Assembly: GCA_964486145.1 (NCBI GenBank)
Contig: CAZAMT010000038.1
Coordinates: 1-21,056 of the forward strand
Direction of reading: 5' to 3'
DNA from: CAZAMT01 sp964486145
GTDB lineage: Bacteria; Bacteroidota; Bacteroidia; Bacteroidales; JAAAOM01
DNA length: 21,056 bases
The translations under genes and the position numbers were made by a program. The notes beneath the pieces were generated by a model. It ran no database searches and had not been told where the DNA came from. It saw only the letters and a program-made list of their open reading frames with translations. Shown here piece after piece: positions 8,113 through 17,223 of the stretch; within the stretch, counting starts at the first letter, position 1; each line of letters begins with the position of its first letter.

Positions 8113-9702
8113 TTATTTATCTTCATTTATTACAATTGAATCCATTTCCTTGTTGCGAACTGTACTAACAATTCTTGCAATGGCATGTAACGAGACACCA
8201 ACCAATGTTAACAGTAGCAGCAGGTTACCACCAAAATCGACACCCTTGTTCCGGTCTCTGCCAGGCATGTAAAAACCTGTGAGACCGGCCAGTCGGCCTT
8301 CATTTCGGGTATGACATTCGGCACATGACACGGTTTGTTCCTTCGGACTAACCATATGATTGATCGGCCAGTACATGGCAGTCTCAATAAATTCATATTC
8401 TCCACTGTAAGGCAGGCCAACACGTTTCATCCCGGCTTTGGACGCCAAATCCCAGTTGAAATCTTTCCAAAATGCACTATCGCCCTTTTGCTCGGCATAG
8501 AGTTTTGGCTGAATGAGCATTTTTGTGTTTGGATCATAGATTTGATCACCTTTGTGGATTTTCACGGGAATTATTTTTGAATCTTTATCGTCGTGTGAGC
8601 CATTCAGTGGATTTAGTTCCAAAGGAACACTGGTAACCGTGTCACCAAGGAGGTAATGATCAGCCGTTCCGTTAAACCAAACATAATCGGGTACAACGGT
8701 ATCCTTCCAGACAAACCGTCCTTTGATTGACATATACGAATGGTTACCAAGGGCATCCTCTTCATGATACGGAACGCCATCATTTAGTTTTCCCGCCTCT
8801 GACCAGTACCAGGCCATTTTTGTTGCATTCTCTTTGGCATAATGTGGGATATGACAGGCCTGGCACGAAACTTTTCCGGTATGACGGTTCAATAGATCAT
8901 CAAAATGGGGTGTATTCTCATGACACTGTTCGCACGTAGCCCTGTTAAAATTCTCAGAAGAAATCGAATACAACTTCCCTAATATTTGATGGTTTTCAGC
9001 CGTATGGCACGCAACGCACTGCATATCCATTCCGTTGGCTGCCATATGTACATCTACATCACGTGTTGTTGCCAATAGTGATTCTTCAAGATCACCATGT
9101 TTTACATTGTTCCCACCACCGCTGTAAAAATGGCAGGCTCCGCAATTACTTTTCACAGGAGAACCAACGTTTTGAGCTACCTTACTCAAATTAACATTAC
9201 GATCAGGATAACCTGCAAGTGCAGCACCCTTCAGGTATTCTTCGCTATTATCGTGGCAAACCATGCAATCAACATTGCGTGCATTGTTGAAATCAAAGGC
9301 ATCGTTGGTCATTCCAAAACCAATGTGACATTTAGCACATGCCTGTTCATTTGCATTTGATCCTATACAAAAATTATTGATTATGTTTTTCTTACCCAGA
9401 ATTGTAATACCTCGTCCCTCGATGTAAGAAATCCGTTCCCAGTTCCAGTGAGAGGACGCCATCACTTCTTTATGTCTTTCGGTATGACAACCAATGCATG
9501 CTTCGGTCACTTCCTGCGGGCTCTGAAATGTTCTCTGAAGTTCAGGCAATTTGCTGTGATCAACCGATGGAATGGGTTTGGTAGCATACTTCTGTTTCAG
9601 TTGTTCAAGATGCAGGTTATAAGTTTCCTCTTTATGTAGAATATTCACCATTACCAAAATGGCTACAACAGTTCCGATAAGGATAAAAGCATTTTTTTGC
9701 AT
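8113..9702 (-). CDS. otr: Octaheme c-type cytochrome, tetrathionate reductase (OTR) family
   Basis: A 529-residue exported multiheme cytochrome with exactly eight CXXCH sites at residues 69, 122, 146, 187, 229, 257, 280 and 460. The spacing, with seven hemes in the first 285 residues and the eighth far downstream, matches the octaheme tetrathionate reductase family first studied in Shewanella. There one heme has lysine as distal ligand; Lys104/Lys105 (LGKKN) before heme 2 are the candidates here. The studied enzyme reduces tetrathionate, nitrite and hydroxylamine in vitro, and its true substrate is unsettled. An N-terminal hydrophobic helix (5-21) and a C-terminal one (489-512) would anchor both ends in the inner membrane with the hemes in the periplasm. 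It is first in the run, directly before the cytochrome b gene, so quinol is the likely electron donor. Confidence 0.9.
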   Translation of the reverse strand: MQKNAFILIGTVVAILVMVNILHKEETYNLHLEQLKQKYATKPIPSVDHSKLPELQRTFQSPQEVTEACIGCHTERHKEVMASSHWNWERISYIEGRGITILGKKNIINNFCIGSNANEQACAKCHIGFGMTNDAFDFNNARNVDCMVCHDNSEEYLKGAALAGYPDRNVNLSKVAQNVGSPVKSNCGACHFYSGGGNNVKHGDLEESLLATTRDVDVHMAANGMDMQCVACHTAENHQILGKLYSISSENFNRATCEQCHENTPHFDDLLNRHTGKVSCQACHIPHYAKENATKMAWYWSEAGKLNDGVPYHEEDALGNHSYMSIKGRFVWKDTVVPDYVWFNGTADHYLLGDTVTSVPLELNPLNGSHDDKDSKIIPVKIHKGDQIYDPNTKMLIQPKLYAEQKGDSAFWKDFNWDLASKAGMKRVGLPYSGEYEFIETAMYWPINHMVSPKEQTVSCAECHTRNEGRLAGLTGFYMPGRDRNKGVDFGGNLLLLLTLVGVSLHAIARIVSTVRNKEMDSIVINEDK

Positions 9703-9895
9703 ATCAAGTGAAATAATGTCGTATAAAAATAATTACAAACATCTAATTTTTTATATATATGGCGACTTAAATATGTCTGTTTTTCGCAATTTGTATTTAA
9801 ATTAATTCCAAATAACGAAAATTCAATTACCAACGGTAAGTTAGAAAAAAATTGGGATTTCTATGAATGATAATTAAAATATTTGGTTCCGGATT
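9703..9895 (-). promoter_or_regulatory. Leader region of the octaheme cytochrome operon
   Basis: This 193-base AT-rich gap separates the sensor kinase stop from the octaheme cytochrome start. The best minus-strand promoter match is GATGTTTG at 9736-9743, seven of eight bases of TAnnTTTG. No T-run hairpin terminator for the kinase gene is seen, so read-through from the kinase gene remains possible. Confidence 0.3.
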
Positions 9896-12800
9896 TCATT
9901 CCGCTGCCGGCAGCATAAACGAAAACGTGCTTCCTTTGCCTGGCTCACTTTCAATGGTTAATGAACCACCATGTTTTTCAATAAACTCCTTACAAATGTT
10001 TAGTCCCAAGCCTGTACCCGTTTCGCCGGATGTACCTGAAGTGGATATGTTTTTTGTGACATCGAAAAGGGATTCTTTTGTCTCCTGAGTCATACCAACA
10101 CCATTGTCTGAAACCGAGAAGCGAAAACATCCATCCTGTTTTTCATAATCCAGTATGACTGATCCGCCATTACCTGTAAATTTAATTGCATTGGAGATTA
10201 AATTTCGCCAAATCGTATCGACCATGTTTACATCAGCATGCACAATGATTTCTGTATCGAGATTATTTATCAATGAAATTTTTTTATTTTCGGCTACTGC
10301 TTTTAATAGTTGCACCGTGCTGTCAGTTGTTAATGATACATTGAAATTCCGTGGTTGAAACTGGATTTTTCCCCGTTCTGACCGTGACCATTGCAACAAG
10401 TTGTCCAGCAATGAACTCACCTGTTGTGTTGATGAATAAATAATATTGTGAAAATATCGGATCTTTTCATCATCGTATTTTTCATAATTGGTTATTAATA
10501 AATCTATAAATCCCACGATCTGACCAATGGGGTTTTTTAAATCGTGCCCGATGATAGACATCATTTTGTCTTTTGATGCATTGAGTGATTGCAACAGGCG
10601 ATTGTTATTTATCAGTTTTTGTTCACTGTCTTTGCTTTGAAAGTAAAAAGCAATCATATCTGAAAAGGTTCGCATTAATTTCATGTCCTGTTCCTGCCAT
10701 TCTCTTTCCTTTTCAACATCGTCAAAACCAATAAATCCAAACCATTCATTTTTGATAAAAACCGGTAGAATCAGGATCGATTTTATTCCCTGTTGTTGAA
10801 GGATTTCCCGAACGTCTGGTGGCTGGTCCATCACCTTGCTGTTGATAATATCTCCTTTCGATAATACCTCCTGCCACGATGAAAATCCGCCTGAATAAGG
10901 TACGTGTTGAAGTAACGGGTTATCAATTTCGGGGTTTACTCCTGGTATGCAAACTTCATGGATTTGTTTCATGCACAAACCATCGTTGGGATCATCAAAA
11001 TTTTTAAAAATATAGATGCGTGATGATTCCGATGCTTTTAGTATGTGCTTAAGCGCTTTTGTTGGGGCTTCATCTTCGCCGCTCAACAAGGCATGTGAAC
11101 TTTCAGCAAGGCTCTCTGAATATTTTAGCAATACCTTCAGGCTCTCGAGTGCATTCTTCTGCCTGGTTATATCCGTTGAAATATTTGCTGTAGCAATTAA
11201 CCGGTTGCTCTTATCAAATACGGGAAACTTTGTAGTAAGAAATGAACGTAACTCTCCTCCCGGATAAACAACCGGCTCTTCTTTTACAATTTTTTCACCC
11301 TGTTTTAGTGTTTGGGCCTTTTTTTCATCTGCCATGTATGATTTAACAGGTTCGGTATCCGGAGAAATTCCAAAAATCTCGGCATCTGTTTTGCCAATCA
11401 TCTCTTCAATACCGGATTTTCCTGCTGCCTCTGCAAAAGCCCTGTTGGTTGCCATTACTTTCAAATCCAGATCTTTTATTACAGCAATGTTATCAGAATT
11501 TTCGATGATGGCTGCCAAAGAGGATATTTTGTTTTCTGTTTGTTTGCGTTCTGTAATATCGCGCACAACACCTTGAATCAATTTTTTATTTGTATCAAAT
11601 ATCCTTGAGCTAATTTCAACCAGCCTGATTTCACCTTTGCTATTCATAAATTCACTTTCCAATTTGGCCGAGCCATGCTTCATGTATTTTTCAATGGTTT
11701 GTTTATCCCCGGGATTAATACTGGCTGTAGTGAAATCTGATAAGACTCTGCCAATTAATTCATGCTTCTCATAATTCAATAATTCGCATGCCCGTTGGTT
11801 GACATCTATTATGGTTCCACTGAAATTATGTATAAAAATAGCATCATTTGAATTTTCAAATAATGATTTAAACCTTTCTTCGCTTTCAATCAACATAGAT
11901 TCAGCGTTCTTCCGGGCATTGATATCATGAGCAATACCCATGAAAGCGACCAGTTTGTTTTCTGAATCAAAAAGAGGTGAGCCACTGGCAACAAACCATT
12001 TATATTCACCTTTTATATTTCTGGTCCTGTATTCCACATTTCCTACTTTATGCCCTGATGACAGGGTGCTTTGAAGAAGGGAACTTGTTGTCCTGATATC
12101 ATCCGGGTGCATAAAATCAAAAATGGTTTTTCCCAGATAATCTTCCGGTTTGTAGCCCATCATCTCTGTGCAATTGGGAGACATATAAGTGAATTTGCCA
12201 TCGGGCGCAAAGGTGTAAATGAGATCGTTGGCATTTTCGATCAATCTTCGATACCTCTCTTCACTCTCTTTCAGCCGTTGTTCTGCCTCAAATCTTTTTG
12301 TAACATCACGGATAGCAGCCATTCGAATGCGTTCATCCTTGTAAATGATGTTTCGTGCTTCAATTTCATACATTGCTATGACACCATCTTTGTTCTTGCC
12401 CCGAACAACATAAGGCTGAGAATATTCTTTTTTAATTTTTTCAATAACAATGGGGCGATCCTCCTCTAAAACCAGCAATTCTGCCAGGTTTTTCCCAATG
12501 ATTTCTTCCCTTGAATACCCGGATATTCTTAGTAAGGATTGATTCACGTCAAAAGCAACACCATTATTATGCAGTATAATACCTTCAAATGTAACATCCG
12601 AAAGTAAATGGAAACGTTCTTCGGTCTCCTGCAAGGCGATCATGGTACGCCTCAATTCAGTAATATCCCGTGAAACAGACCCCAATCTATACCCGGCAGC
12701 AGTAGCAATTTTAAAGCTTCTTTGTTGCACATACCGGAGTTCACCGTGTTCATTCACCGTTGTTACATCGCGCTCCTTGTTAAGAAAACTGCCTTTACCA

Positions 12801-13852
12801 GTCTGAAAGTATTCCTGCATAATGGATTTTAACCGGTCTGTATCAATACCTTCTTTTTTTGAAGGCACTTTAAACATCCTGTCAATATCCCATATTTTCC
12901 TACCAATTGCATCACTCTCACCAATTCCTGAGAGCTGTTCCTGCCCCCTGTTCCATTCAATTACTGTACCTGTTTCATCGGTCAGCACAAAAGCATCAAT
13001 GGAATGCTGGACAAAATTCCTGTACTTTTCTTCACTCTCAATTAACTTATTATTCGCCTTTTTTCGGTTTGTAATATCCGATGCAATACAAAGAATACCT
13101 TCATGAACGGGATATATTTTCACCTCAAACCAGGCTTTTTGCCCATCCGGACGCGGAAATTCGTCTTCAATGGTTTCTTTTATCTTTTGCCTCATGACCC
13201 TGTTGTATGCCTCAAAAAATACCGTATGCTCAACACCCGGGAATAAATCCAAAAAATTTCTGCCCTTCAATTGTCCGGGTTTCAGTCCTGCAATTTCTGC
13301 TGCATAATCATTTGCGGGGGTGTAATTCCATTGTTTGTTTAATACAAAGACAGCATCGCTGATGCCATTCATTATTTCGGCATTTCGGCACTCGGTTTGC
13401 TTTAGTTTTGCTTCAGCCTGGTTACGTGCTTCAATTTCAGCTTCAAGTTGTTGGTTCTTTTTAACTAATTCTTTGTAAATATTGTATTTATAAAGGGCTG
13501 TTTCAATGGCAGTATACAAATCATGCTTGTCAAAAGGTTTTACAAGGTAGCCATCGGGAGAGGTGCCAATCGCCTTTTCGACTGTTCCGGTATCCGAATG
13601 CGCCGATATATAAATTACCGGGACATCACGTATTTTTTTTATCTGTCTGCTGATTTCAATTCCGTCAACCTTTCCTCCAAGAAAAATATCCATTAGTACA
13701 ACGTCCGGACGTGTTGTTTGAAAAGCCGGTACGACTTCATCGCTGCAATTAACTATAACCACGGAAGTATATCCGATATTTTTCAACTCATTCCGGATAT
13801 ATTCGCTTACGGAGGGTTGATCTTCAACCACAAGAATTTTTATCGATTTCAT
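9896..13852 (-). CDS. Receiver-6xPAS-GAF-histidine kinase sensor protein
   Basis: A 1318-residue cytoplasmic signalling protein without membrane segments. Residues 4-120 are a receiver domain (acidic Glu10/Asp11, phospho-acceptor Asp55 in VVLMDIF, Ser84, Lys105 in LVKPFD). Six PAS domains follow at roughly 150-265, 270-400, 407-525, 527-650, 654-770 and 771-900; most open with an ESEERF-like linker. A GAF domain covers ~905-1075. The HisKA helix carries His1103 in GHDLKNP. The HATPase has its N box near 1210-1222 (NLISNAIKF) and glycine boxes DNGVGM and GTGLGL. There is no DNA-binding output and no separate response regulator gene nearby, so its partner is elsewhere. With the receiver at the N-terminus it may itself be phosphorylated by another kinase. 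It lies 193 bases upstream of the octaheme cytochrome gene on the same strand, suggesting but not proving control of that operon. Confidence 0.92.
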   Translation of the reverse strand: MKSIKILVVEDQPSVSEYIRNELKNIGYTSVVIVNCSDEVVPAFQTTRPDVVLMDIFLGGKVDGIEISRQIKKIRDVPVIYISAHSDTGTVEKAIGTSPDGYLVKPFDKHDLYTAIETALYKYNIYKELVKKNQQLEAEIEARNQAEAKLKQTECRNAEIMNGISDAVFVLNKQWNYTPANDYAAEIAGLKPGQLKGRNFLDLFPGVEHTVFFEAYNRVMRQKIKETIEDEFPRPDGQKAWFEVKIYPVHEGILCIASDITNRKKANNKLIESEEKYRNFVQHSIDAFVLTDETGTVIEWNRGQEQLSGIGESDAIGRKIWDIDRMFKVPSKKEGIDTDRLKSIMQEYFQTGKGSFLNKERDVTTVNEHGELRYVQQRSFKIATAAGYRLGSVSRDITELRRTMIALQETEERFHLLSDVTFEGIILHNNGVAFDVNQSLLRISGYSREEIIGKNLAELLVLEEDRPIVIEKIKKEYSQPYVVRGKNKDGVIAMYEIEARNIIYKDERIRMAAIRDVTKRFEAEQRLKESEERYRRLIENANDLIYTFAPDGKFTYMSPNCTEMMGYKPEDYLGKTIFDFMHPDDIRTTSSLLQSTLSSGHKVGNVEYRTRNIKGEYKWFVASGSPLFDSENKLVAFMGIAHDINARKNAESMLIESEERFKSLFENSNDAIFIHNFSGTIIDVNQRACELLNYEKHELIGRVLSDFTTASINPGDKQTIEKYMKHGSAKLESEFMNSKGEIRLVEISSRIFDTNKKLIQGVVRDITERKQTENKISSLAAIIENSDNIAVIKDLDLKVMATNRAFAEAAGKSGIEEMIGKTDAEIFGISPDTEPVKSYMADEKKAQTLKQGEKIVKEEPVVYPGGELRSFLTTKFPVFDKSNRLIATANISTDITRQKNALESLKVLLKYSESLAESSHALLSGEDEAPTKALKHILKASESSRIYIFKNFDDPNDGLCMKQIHEVCIPGVNPEIDNPLLQHVPYSGGFSSWQEVLSKGDIINSKVMDQPPDVREILQQQGIKSILILPVFIKNEWFGFIGFDDVEKEREWQEQDMKLMRTFSDMIAFYFQSKDSEQKLINNNRLLQSLNASKDKMMSIIGHDLKNPIGQIVGFIDLLITNYEKYDDEKIRYFHNIIYSSTQQVSSLLDNLLQWSRSERGKIQFQPRNFNVSLTTDSTVQLLKAVAENKKISLINNLDTEIIVHADVNMVDTIWRNLISNAIKFTGNGGSVILDYEKQDGCFRFSVSDNGVGMTQETKESLFDVTKNISTSGTSGETGTGLGLNICKEFIEKHGGSLTIESEPGKGSTFSFMLPAAE

Positions 13853-14001
13853 TGATATGCCAGGTGATTTGTTTTTAAAATTTCAATACTTTTTAACTAC
13901 CTTACTACTGAAATTGCATAGCAATCGTTACACAAAAACACATGCAATTGGTAATTTGGCAATCTATATCATCATGTTGCATTGATTCCTATTTCCCATT
14001 G

Positions 14002-14009
14002 CAAATGTA
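14002..14009 (-). promoter_or_regulatory. Candidate -7 promoter box for the sensor kinase gene
   Basis: On the minus strand the sequence is TACATTTG followed by C, a full match to TAnnTTTG. Transcription would start near 13995 and give a leader of about 140 bases. A TTG that could serve as -33 lies at 14035-14037, slightly farther away than usual. Confidence 0.38.
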
Positions 14010-14375
14010 ATAATTGTGACCATTTTTTATGGTACAATCGTTTGTGATCGACTAAATCCGGCAACCCGCTGCACCCAAACAAACTGGATTTTAACTGAAT
14101 ACGATGAGGCGTTTTTACACCTGTTATATAAATGTGTTGTATATTCAAGCTGTAATATAAGGTACCAGTTGTTCCGAGAATTTTAATTGTGCCATAAAAT
14201 TTAAACACGGACATGATAATGATCACATTTATCGTAATTTAGAAAAAAACAAAATAGGCAATTTTAGATTTATAATCGATTGATAGTTAGTAATTAATAT
14301 ATTTATAATCGGGTAATCTTATGATCAATAAATGGTGATTTCCTGCAAGAATCTTTCGCAACTCGTAATTTTAAG

Positions 14376-14383
14376 TATATTTG
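14376..14383 (+). promoter_or_regulatory. Candidate -7 promoter box for hppA
   Basis: TATATTTG followed by CA is a full match to the Bacteroidota -7 box TAnnTTTG. A TTTC at 14354-14357 stands about where the -33 TTTG would be. The transcript would have a leader of about 140 bases before the hppA ATG, with no obvious structured RNA in it. Confidence 0.5.
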
Positions 14384-14532
14384 CACCTCATTCTAAGCAG
14401 AGATATGAATTCATGATTAGTCAAATGGTTACATACCACAATGTTACGTCAACTAATCCCACTCAATTATACTTACTGAAAATTATTAGATATTCAATAT
14501 TTATTGTCAAATCACTTAAAAACGAATAAATT

Positions 14533-16842
14533 ATGGTAAACTTGTTTTGGGTTATTCCCGTTGGATCGGTTTTAGCGCTCATCTTCGCGTATTATTTTTT
14601 CAAAAATATGATGAAGAATTCGGAGGGTACTGAACGGATGATAGAAATTGCTCAGTATGTAAGGGAAGGAGCAATGGCTTACCTGAACCGTCAGTACAGG
14701 GTTGTTTCTCTTGTATTTGGTGTATTACTGGTGTTACTCATCATGCTGGCGTATTTTGGGGTTCAGAATCCTTTCGTTCCTTTTGCATTCTTAACTGGTG
14801 GTTTTTTCTCAGGACTGTGCGGATACCTGGGTATGAAAACGGCAACTTTTGCTTCTGCAAGAACTGCAAATGGTGCCAGATCTTCACTAAACAAAGGATT
14901 GCAGATAGCTTTCCGTAGTGGTGCGGTGATGGGACTCGTTGTTGTTGGTTTTGGTTTGCTTGATATTTCACTTTGGTATTTGCTACTTAGTAAGGTAGTT
15001 TATACAGCTTCCAACATGGATGCCGGACTATCTTTTGCCGGACTTCAGTTTGTGCATGAAGGCACTACTTCTGGCGAGAAACTGCATGAAATTACAGCGA
15101 CGATGCTAACATTTGGTATGGGTGCTTCAACACAGGCACTGTTCGCGCGTGTTGGTGGAGGTATTTATACAAAAGCAGCTGACGTTGGAGCTGATCTTGT
15201 AGGTAAAGTAGAAGCCGGAATACCTGAGGACGACCCGAGAAACCCTGCTACAATTGCTGATAATGTTGGTGATAACGTAGGAGATGTTGCCGGAATGGGT
15301 GCTGATCTTTACGAATCATATTGTGGTTCCATCCTTGCAACTGCTGCATTAGGCGCTGCATTGCCGGCGATGGTGCAAGGTGAAATTGGAATAACATCGG
15401 AACAGGCTGTTATTGCCCCGATGTTCGTTGCAGCCATTGGTATTTTCCTTTCAATTATTGGTATATTCATGGTAAGAACCAAAGAATCTGCAACCCAGCG
15501 TAACCTTTTAAATGCATTGTTTTTTGGAACATTTGGAAGTTCGGTACTGATATTAGTTGCAATGGCCGTACTTGCATATGTTGGTTGGGTAACCTGGGGT
15601 ATCTTTGGTGCTGTTGTTGCTGGTTTAGCTGCCGGGGTAATTATCGGACAGGGAACCGAGTATTTCACCTCTGATGAATATAAACCTACCAGAGGAATAG
15701 CCAGCCAGGCACAACAGGGTGCTGCAACTACAATTATTGATGGCATTGCCGTTGGAATGTATTCAACATGGATTCCTGTTGTAACCATCACAGCCGGTAT
15801 TGTTGCTGCATTTGGTCTTGCTGGCGGATTTCAGCATTTTGCTCTCGGTATCTATGGTATCGGATTTGCTGCTGTTGGAATGCTGTCAACGTTGGGTATA
15901 ACTCTTGCTACCGATGCATTTGGCCCGATTGCAGATAATGCAGGTGGAAATGCTGAAATGAGTGAACTGGAACCTGAAGTAAGAGAACGAACGGATGCAC
16001 TTGATATGCTGGGTAACACAACTGCCGCTACAGGTAAAGGTTTTGCTATCGGTTCTGCCGCGCTTACTGCAATGGCTCTTTTGGCTGCCTATCTTGAAGA
16101 GGTAAGACTTTGGATCGGAAAACTTGCATCTGCTGCAGGTACCGGAATCAAACAGGTTGGTGACATCGTTTTTTATAGTGGATCTGATGGAATTGAAAAA
16201 CCAGTGGTTGAAGAGGGTATGCGCGCTGTTGAGATTGGAACAGCCGGAGTAAAAGATTTTTCAGAAGCGTATGATTTATCTATTTTTAATCCGATGCTTT
16301 TGGTTGGAATATTCCTGGGTGCCATGATGGCCTTCCTGTTTAGCGCCATGACTATGAAAGCTGTAGGTAGAGCTGCCGGCTTAATGATTGAAGAGGTTCG
16401 AAGACAGTTTAAAGCCATTCCCGGAATTTTAACCGGTGAGGCAAAACCCGAATATGCAAAGTGCGTTTATATTTCTACCAAAGGTGCACAAAACGAAATG
16501 TTGTTACCGTCGTTGATTGCTATTATTGTTCCGGTTATTGTTGGTGTAGTGTTTGGTGTTGCAGGTGTAATTGGATTGCTCGTTGGTGGCTTAACTACAG
16601 GTTTTACACTGGCTTCAATGCTTAACAATTCCGGGGGAGCCTGGGATAATGCCAAGAAATTTATTGAAAAAGGTAACTTCGGTGGAAAAGGAAGCGAGGC
16701 TCACAAAGCCGGTGTTGTCGGAGATACTGTGGGTGACCCGTTTAAAGATACATCCGGACCTTCTTTAAATATTCTTATCAAACTTATGACTATGGTTTCC
16801 GTTGTAATGGCCGGACTGACCGTTACTTTCGGATTATTCTGA
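14533..16842 (+). CDS. hppA: K+-dependent membrane-bound pyrophosphatase (ion pump)
   Basis: This enzyme hydrolyses cytosolic pyrophosphate and uses the energy to pump Na+ and/or H+ out across the inner membrane. The 769 residues and about 16 membrane helices fit the family. Substrate motifs are DVGADLVGKVE at 217-227, DDPRNPATIADNVGDNVGD from 233 to 251, DAFGPIADNAGGNAEMSE near 457-475, and the C-terminal NNSGGAWDNAKK and GDTVGDPFKDTSGPS. GNTTAATGKG at 494-503 has Ala498 and Gly501, the residues of the K+-dependent class; K+-independent enzymes have Lys and Thr there. Bacteroides relatives include enzymes pumping both Na+ and H+, but the transported ion cannot be decided from motifs I can place with certainty. 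The gene is monocistronic, with a promoter candidate upstream and a strong terminator downstream. Confidence 0.97.
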   Translation: MVNLFWVIPVGSVLALIFAYYFFKNMMKNSEGTERMIEIAQYVREGAMAYLNRQYRVVSLVFGVLLVLLIMLAYFGVQNPFVPFAFLTGGFFSGLCGYLGMKTATFASARTANGARSSLNKGLQIAFRSGAVMGLVVVGFGLLDISLWYLLLSKVVYTASNMDAGLSFAGLQFVHEGTTSGEKLHEITATMLTFGMGASTQALFARVGGGIYTKAADVGADLVGKVEAGIPEDDPRNPATIADNVGDNVGDVAGMGADLYESYCGSILATAALGAALPAMVQGEIGITSEQAVIAPMFVAAIGIFLSIIGIFMVRTKESATQRNLLNALFFGTFGSSVLILVAMAVLAYVGWVTWGIFGAVVAGLAAGVIIGQGTEYFTSDEYKPTRGIASQAQQGAATTIIDGIAVGMYSTWIPVVTITAGIVAAFGLAGGFQHFALGIYGIGFAAVGMLSTLGITLATDAFGPIADNAGGNAEMSELEPEVRERTDALDMLGNTTAATGKGFAIGSAALTAMALLAAYLEEVRLWIGKLASAAGTGIKQVGDIVFYSGSDGIEKPVVEEGMRAVEIGTAGVKDFSEAYDLSIFNPMLLVGIFLGAMMAFLFSAMTMKAVGRAAGLMIEEVRRQFKAIPGILTGEAKPEYAKCVYISTKGAQNEMLLPSLIAIIVPVIVGVVFGVAGVIGLLVGGLTTGFTLASMLNNSGGAWDNAKKFIEKGNFGGKGSEAHKAGVVGDTVGDPFKDTSGPSLNILIKLMTMVSVVMAGLTVTFGLF

Positions 16843-16868
16843 TAAATATAAACCCTGAAAACCTGCTC

Positions 16869-16899
16869 AACCCGGTTTCCTCTGGAAGCCGGGTTTTTT
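16869..16899 (+). terminator. Rho-independent terminator of hppA
   Basis: AACCCGGTTTCC at 16869-16880 pairs with GGAAGCCGGGTT at 16884-16895 to give a 12-pair stem with one G-T pair and a TCT loop, followed by a T run through 16899. It begins 26 bases after the hppA stop. Confidence 0.93.
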
Positions 16900-17223
16900 A
16901 ATGCTCGAAACCAGATCGCACCATTTGTGTAGCTTTTATTAAACACCATTTTTTTAACCTGAATTATTCGGGTTAATCTATTCATCAAAAAAATCACACC
17001 CGGTAGACAATAATCCACAAGGATATGCCATTATTATCATATGCAGATTTATTTATATAGCTTATTTCGTATTTGCAAACACTAACGGTTTAACCGGTAT
17101 AATTTTTGTGTGTTAATATTTGCAAAGTTCAGTTATTAAATGAATAACCGGATAATGCAAATGCAAATTTGCAGAAACAAGTTAAGGACAAATGGGAATC
17201 AAAACAAACGGGAGGCAATACAG
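16900..17223 (+). promoter_or_regulatory. Leader of the HNH-like gene with TTTGCA-type palindromes
   Basis: This gene-free stretch holds three palindromes with the same core: TTTGCAAA at 17072-17079, TTTGCAAA at 17119-17126 and TGCAAATTTGCA at 17162-17173, spaced 47 and 43 bases from start to start. AATATTTG at 17115-17122 is seven of eight bases of the -7 consensus and overlaps the middle palindrome. A further short inverted repeat, CGGTT T AACCG, is at 17086-17096. The arrangement could be an operator set for the following gene; no regulator is known. Confidence 0.35.
17210..17215 (+). promoter_or_regulatory. Ribosome binding site deciding the HNH-like gene start
   Basis: GGGAGG lies 8 bases before the ATG at 17224. 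A Shine-Dalgarno match this good is unusual among the other genes of the window. It favours 17224 over the upstream in-frame ATG at 17140, which has no such site. Confidence 0.6.

Larger units (their letters stand above)
13853..14532. other. Divergent intergenic region between sensor kinase and hppA
   Basis: This 680-base AT-rich stretch lies between two divergently transcribed genes. It holds one promoter candidate for each gene (14002-14009 minus, 14376-14383 plus). It also has an 11-base direct repeat ATTTATAATCG at 14268-14278 and 14301-14311, 33 bases apart, about three helical turns. Short open frames here show no protein-like composition and no recognised family. No RNA gene was recognised. 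Confidence 0.6.

Noticed and set aside
13972..14226. 84-codon minus-strand open frame
   Set aside because: It lies in an AT-rich gap, has no recognisable domain or consistent composition, and overlaps the promoter candidate of the sensor kinase gene.
14268..14311. Direct repeat ATTTATAATCG x2, 33 bases apart, as a regulator site
   Set aside because: Two AT-rich 11-mers are weak evidence alone; recorded in the intergenic entry only.
14332..14529. 65-codon plus-strand open frame directly before hppA
   Set aside because: It spans the hppA promoter box, and its product shows no domain; it is most likely leader sequence.
15309..15791. 160-codon minus-strand open frame inside hppA
   Set aside because: It is antisense to a strongly conserved membrane enzyme gene; the Ala/Thr/Pro-rich product is the usual shadow of a Gly/Ala/Val-rich coding sequence.
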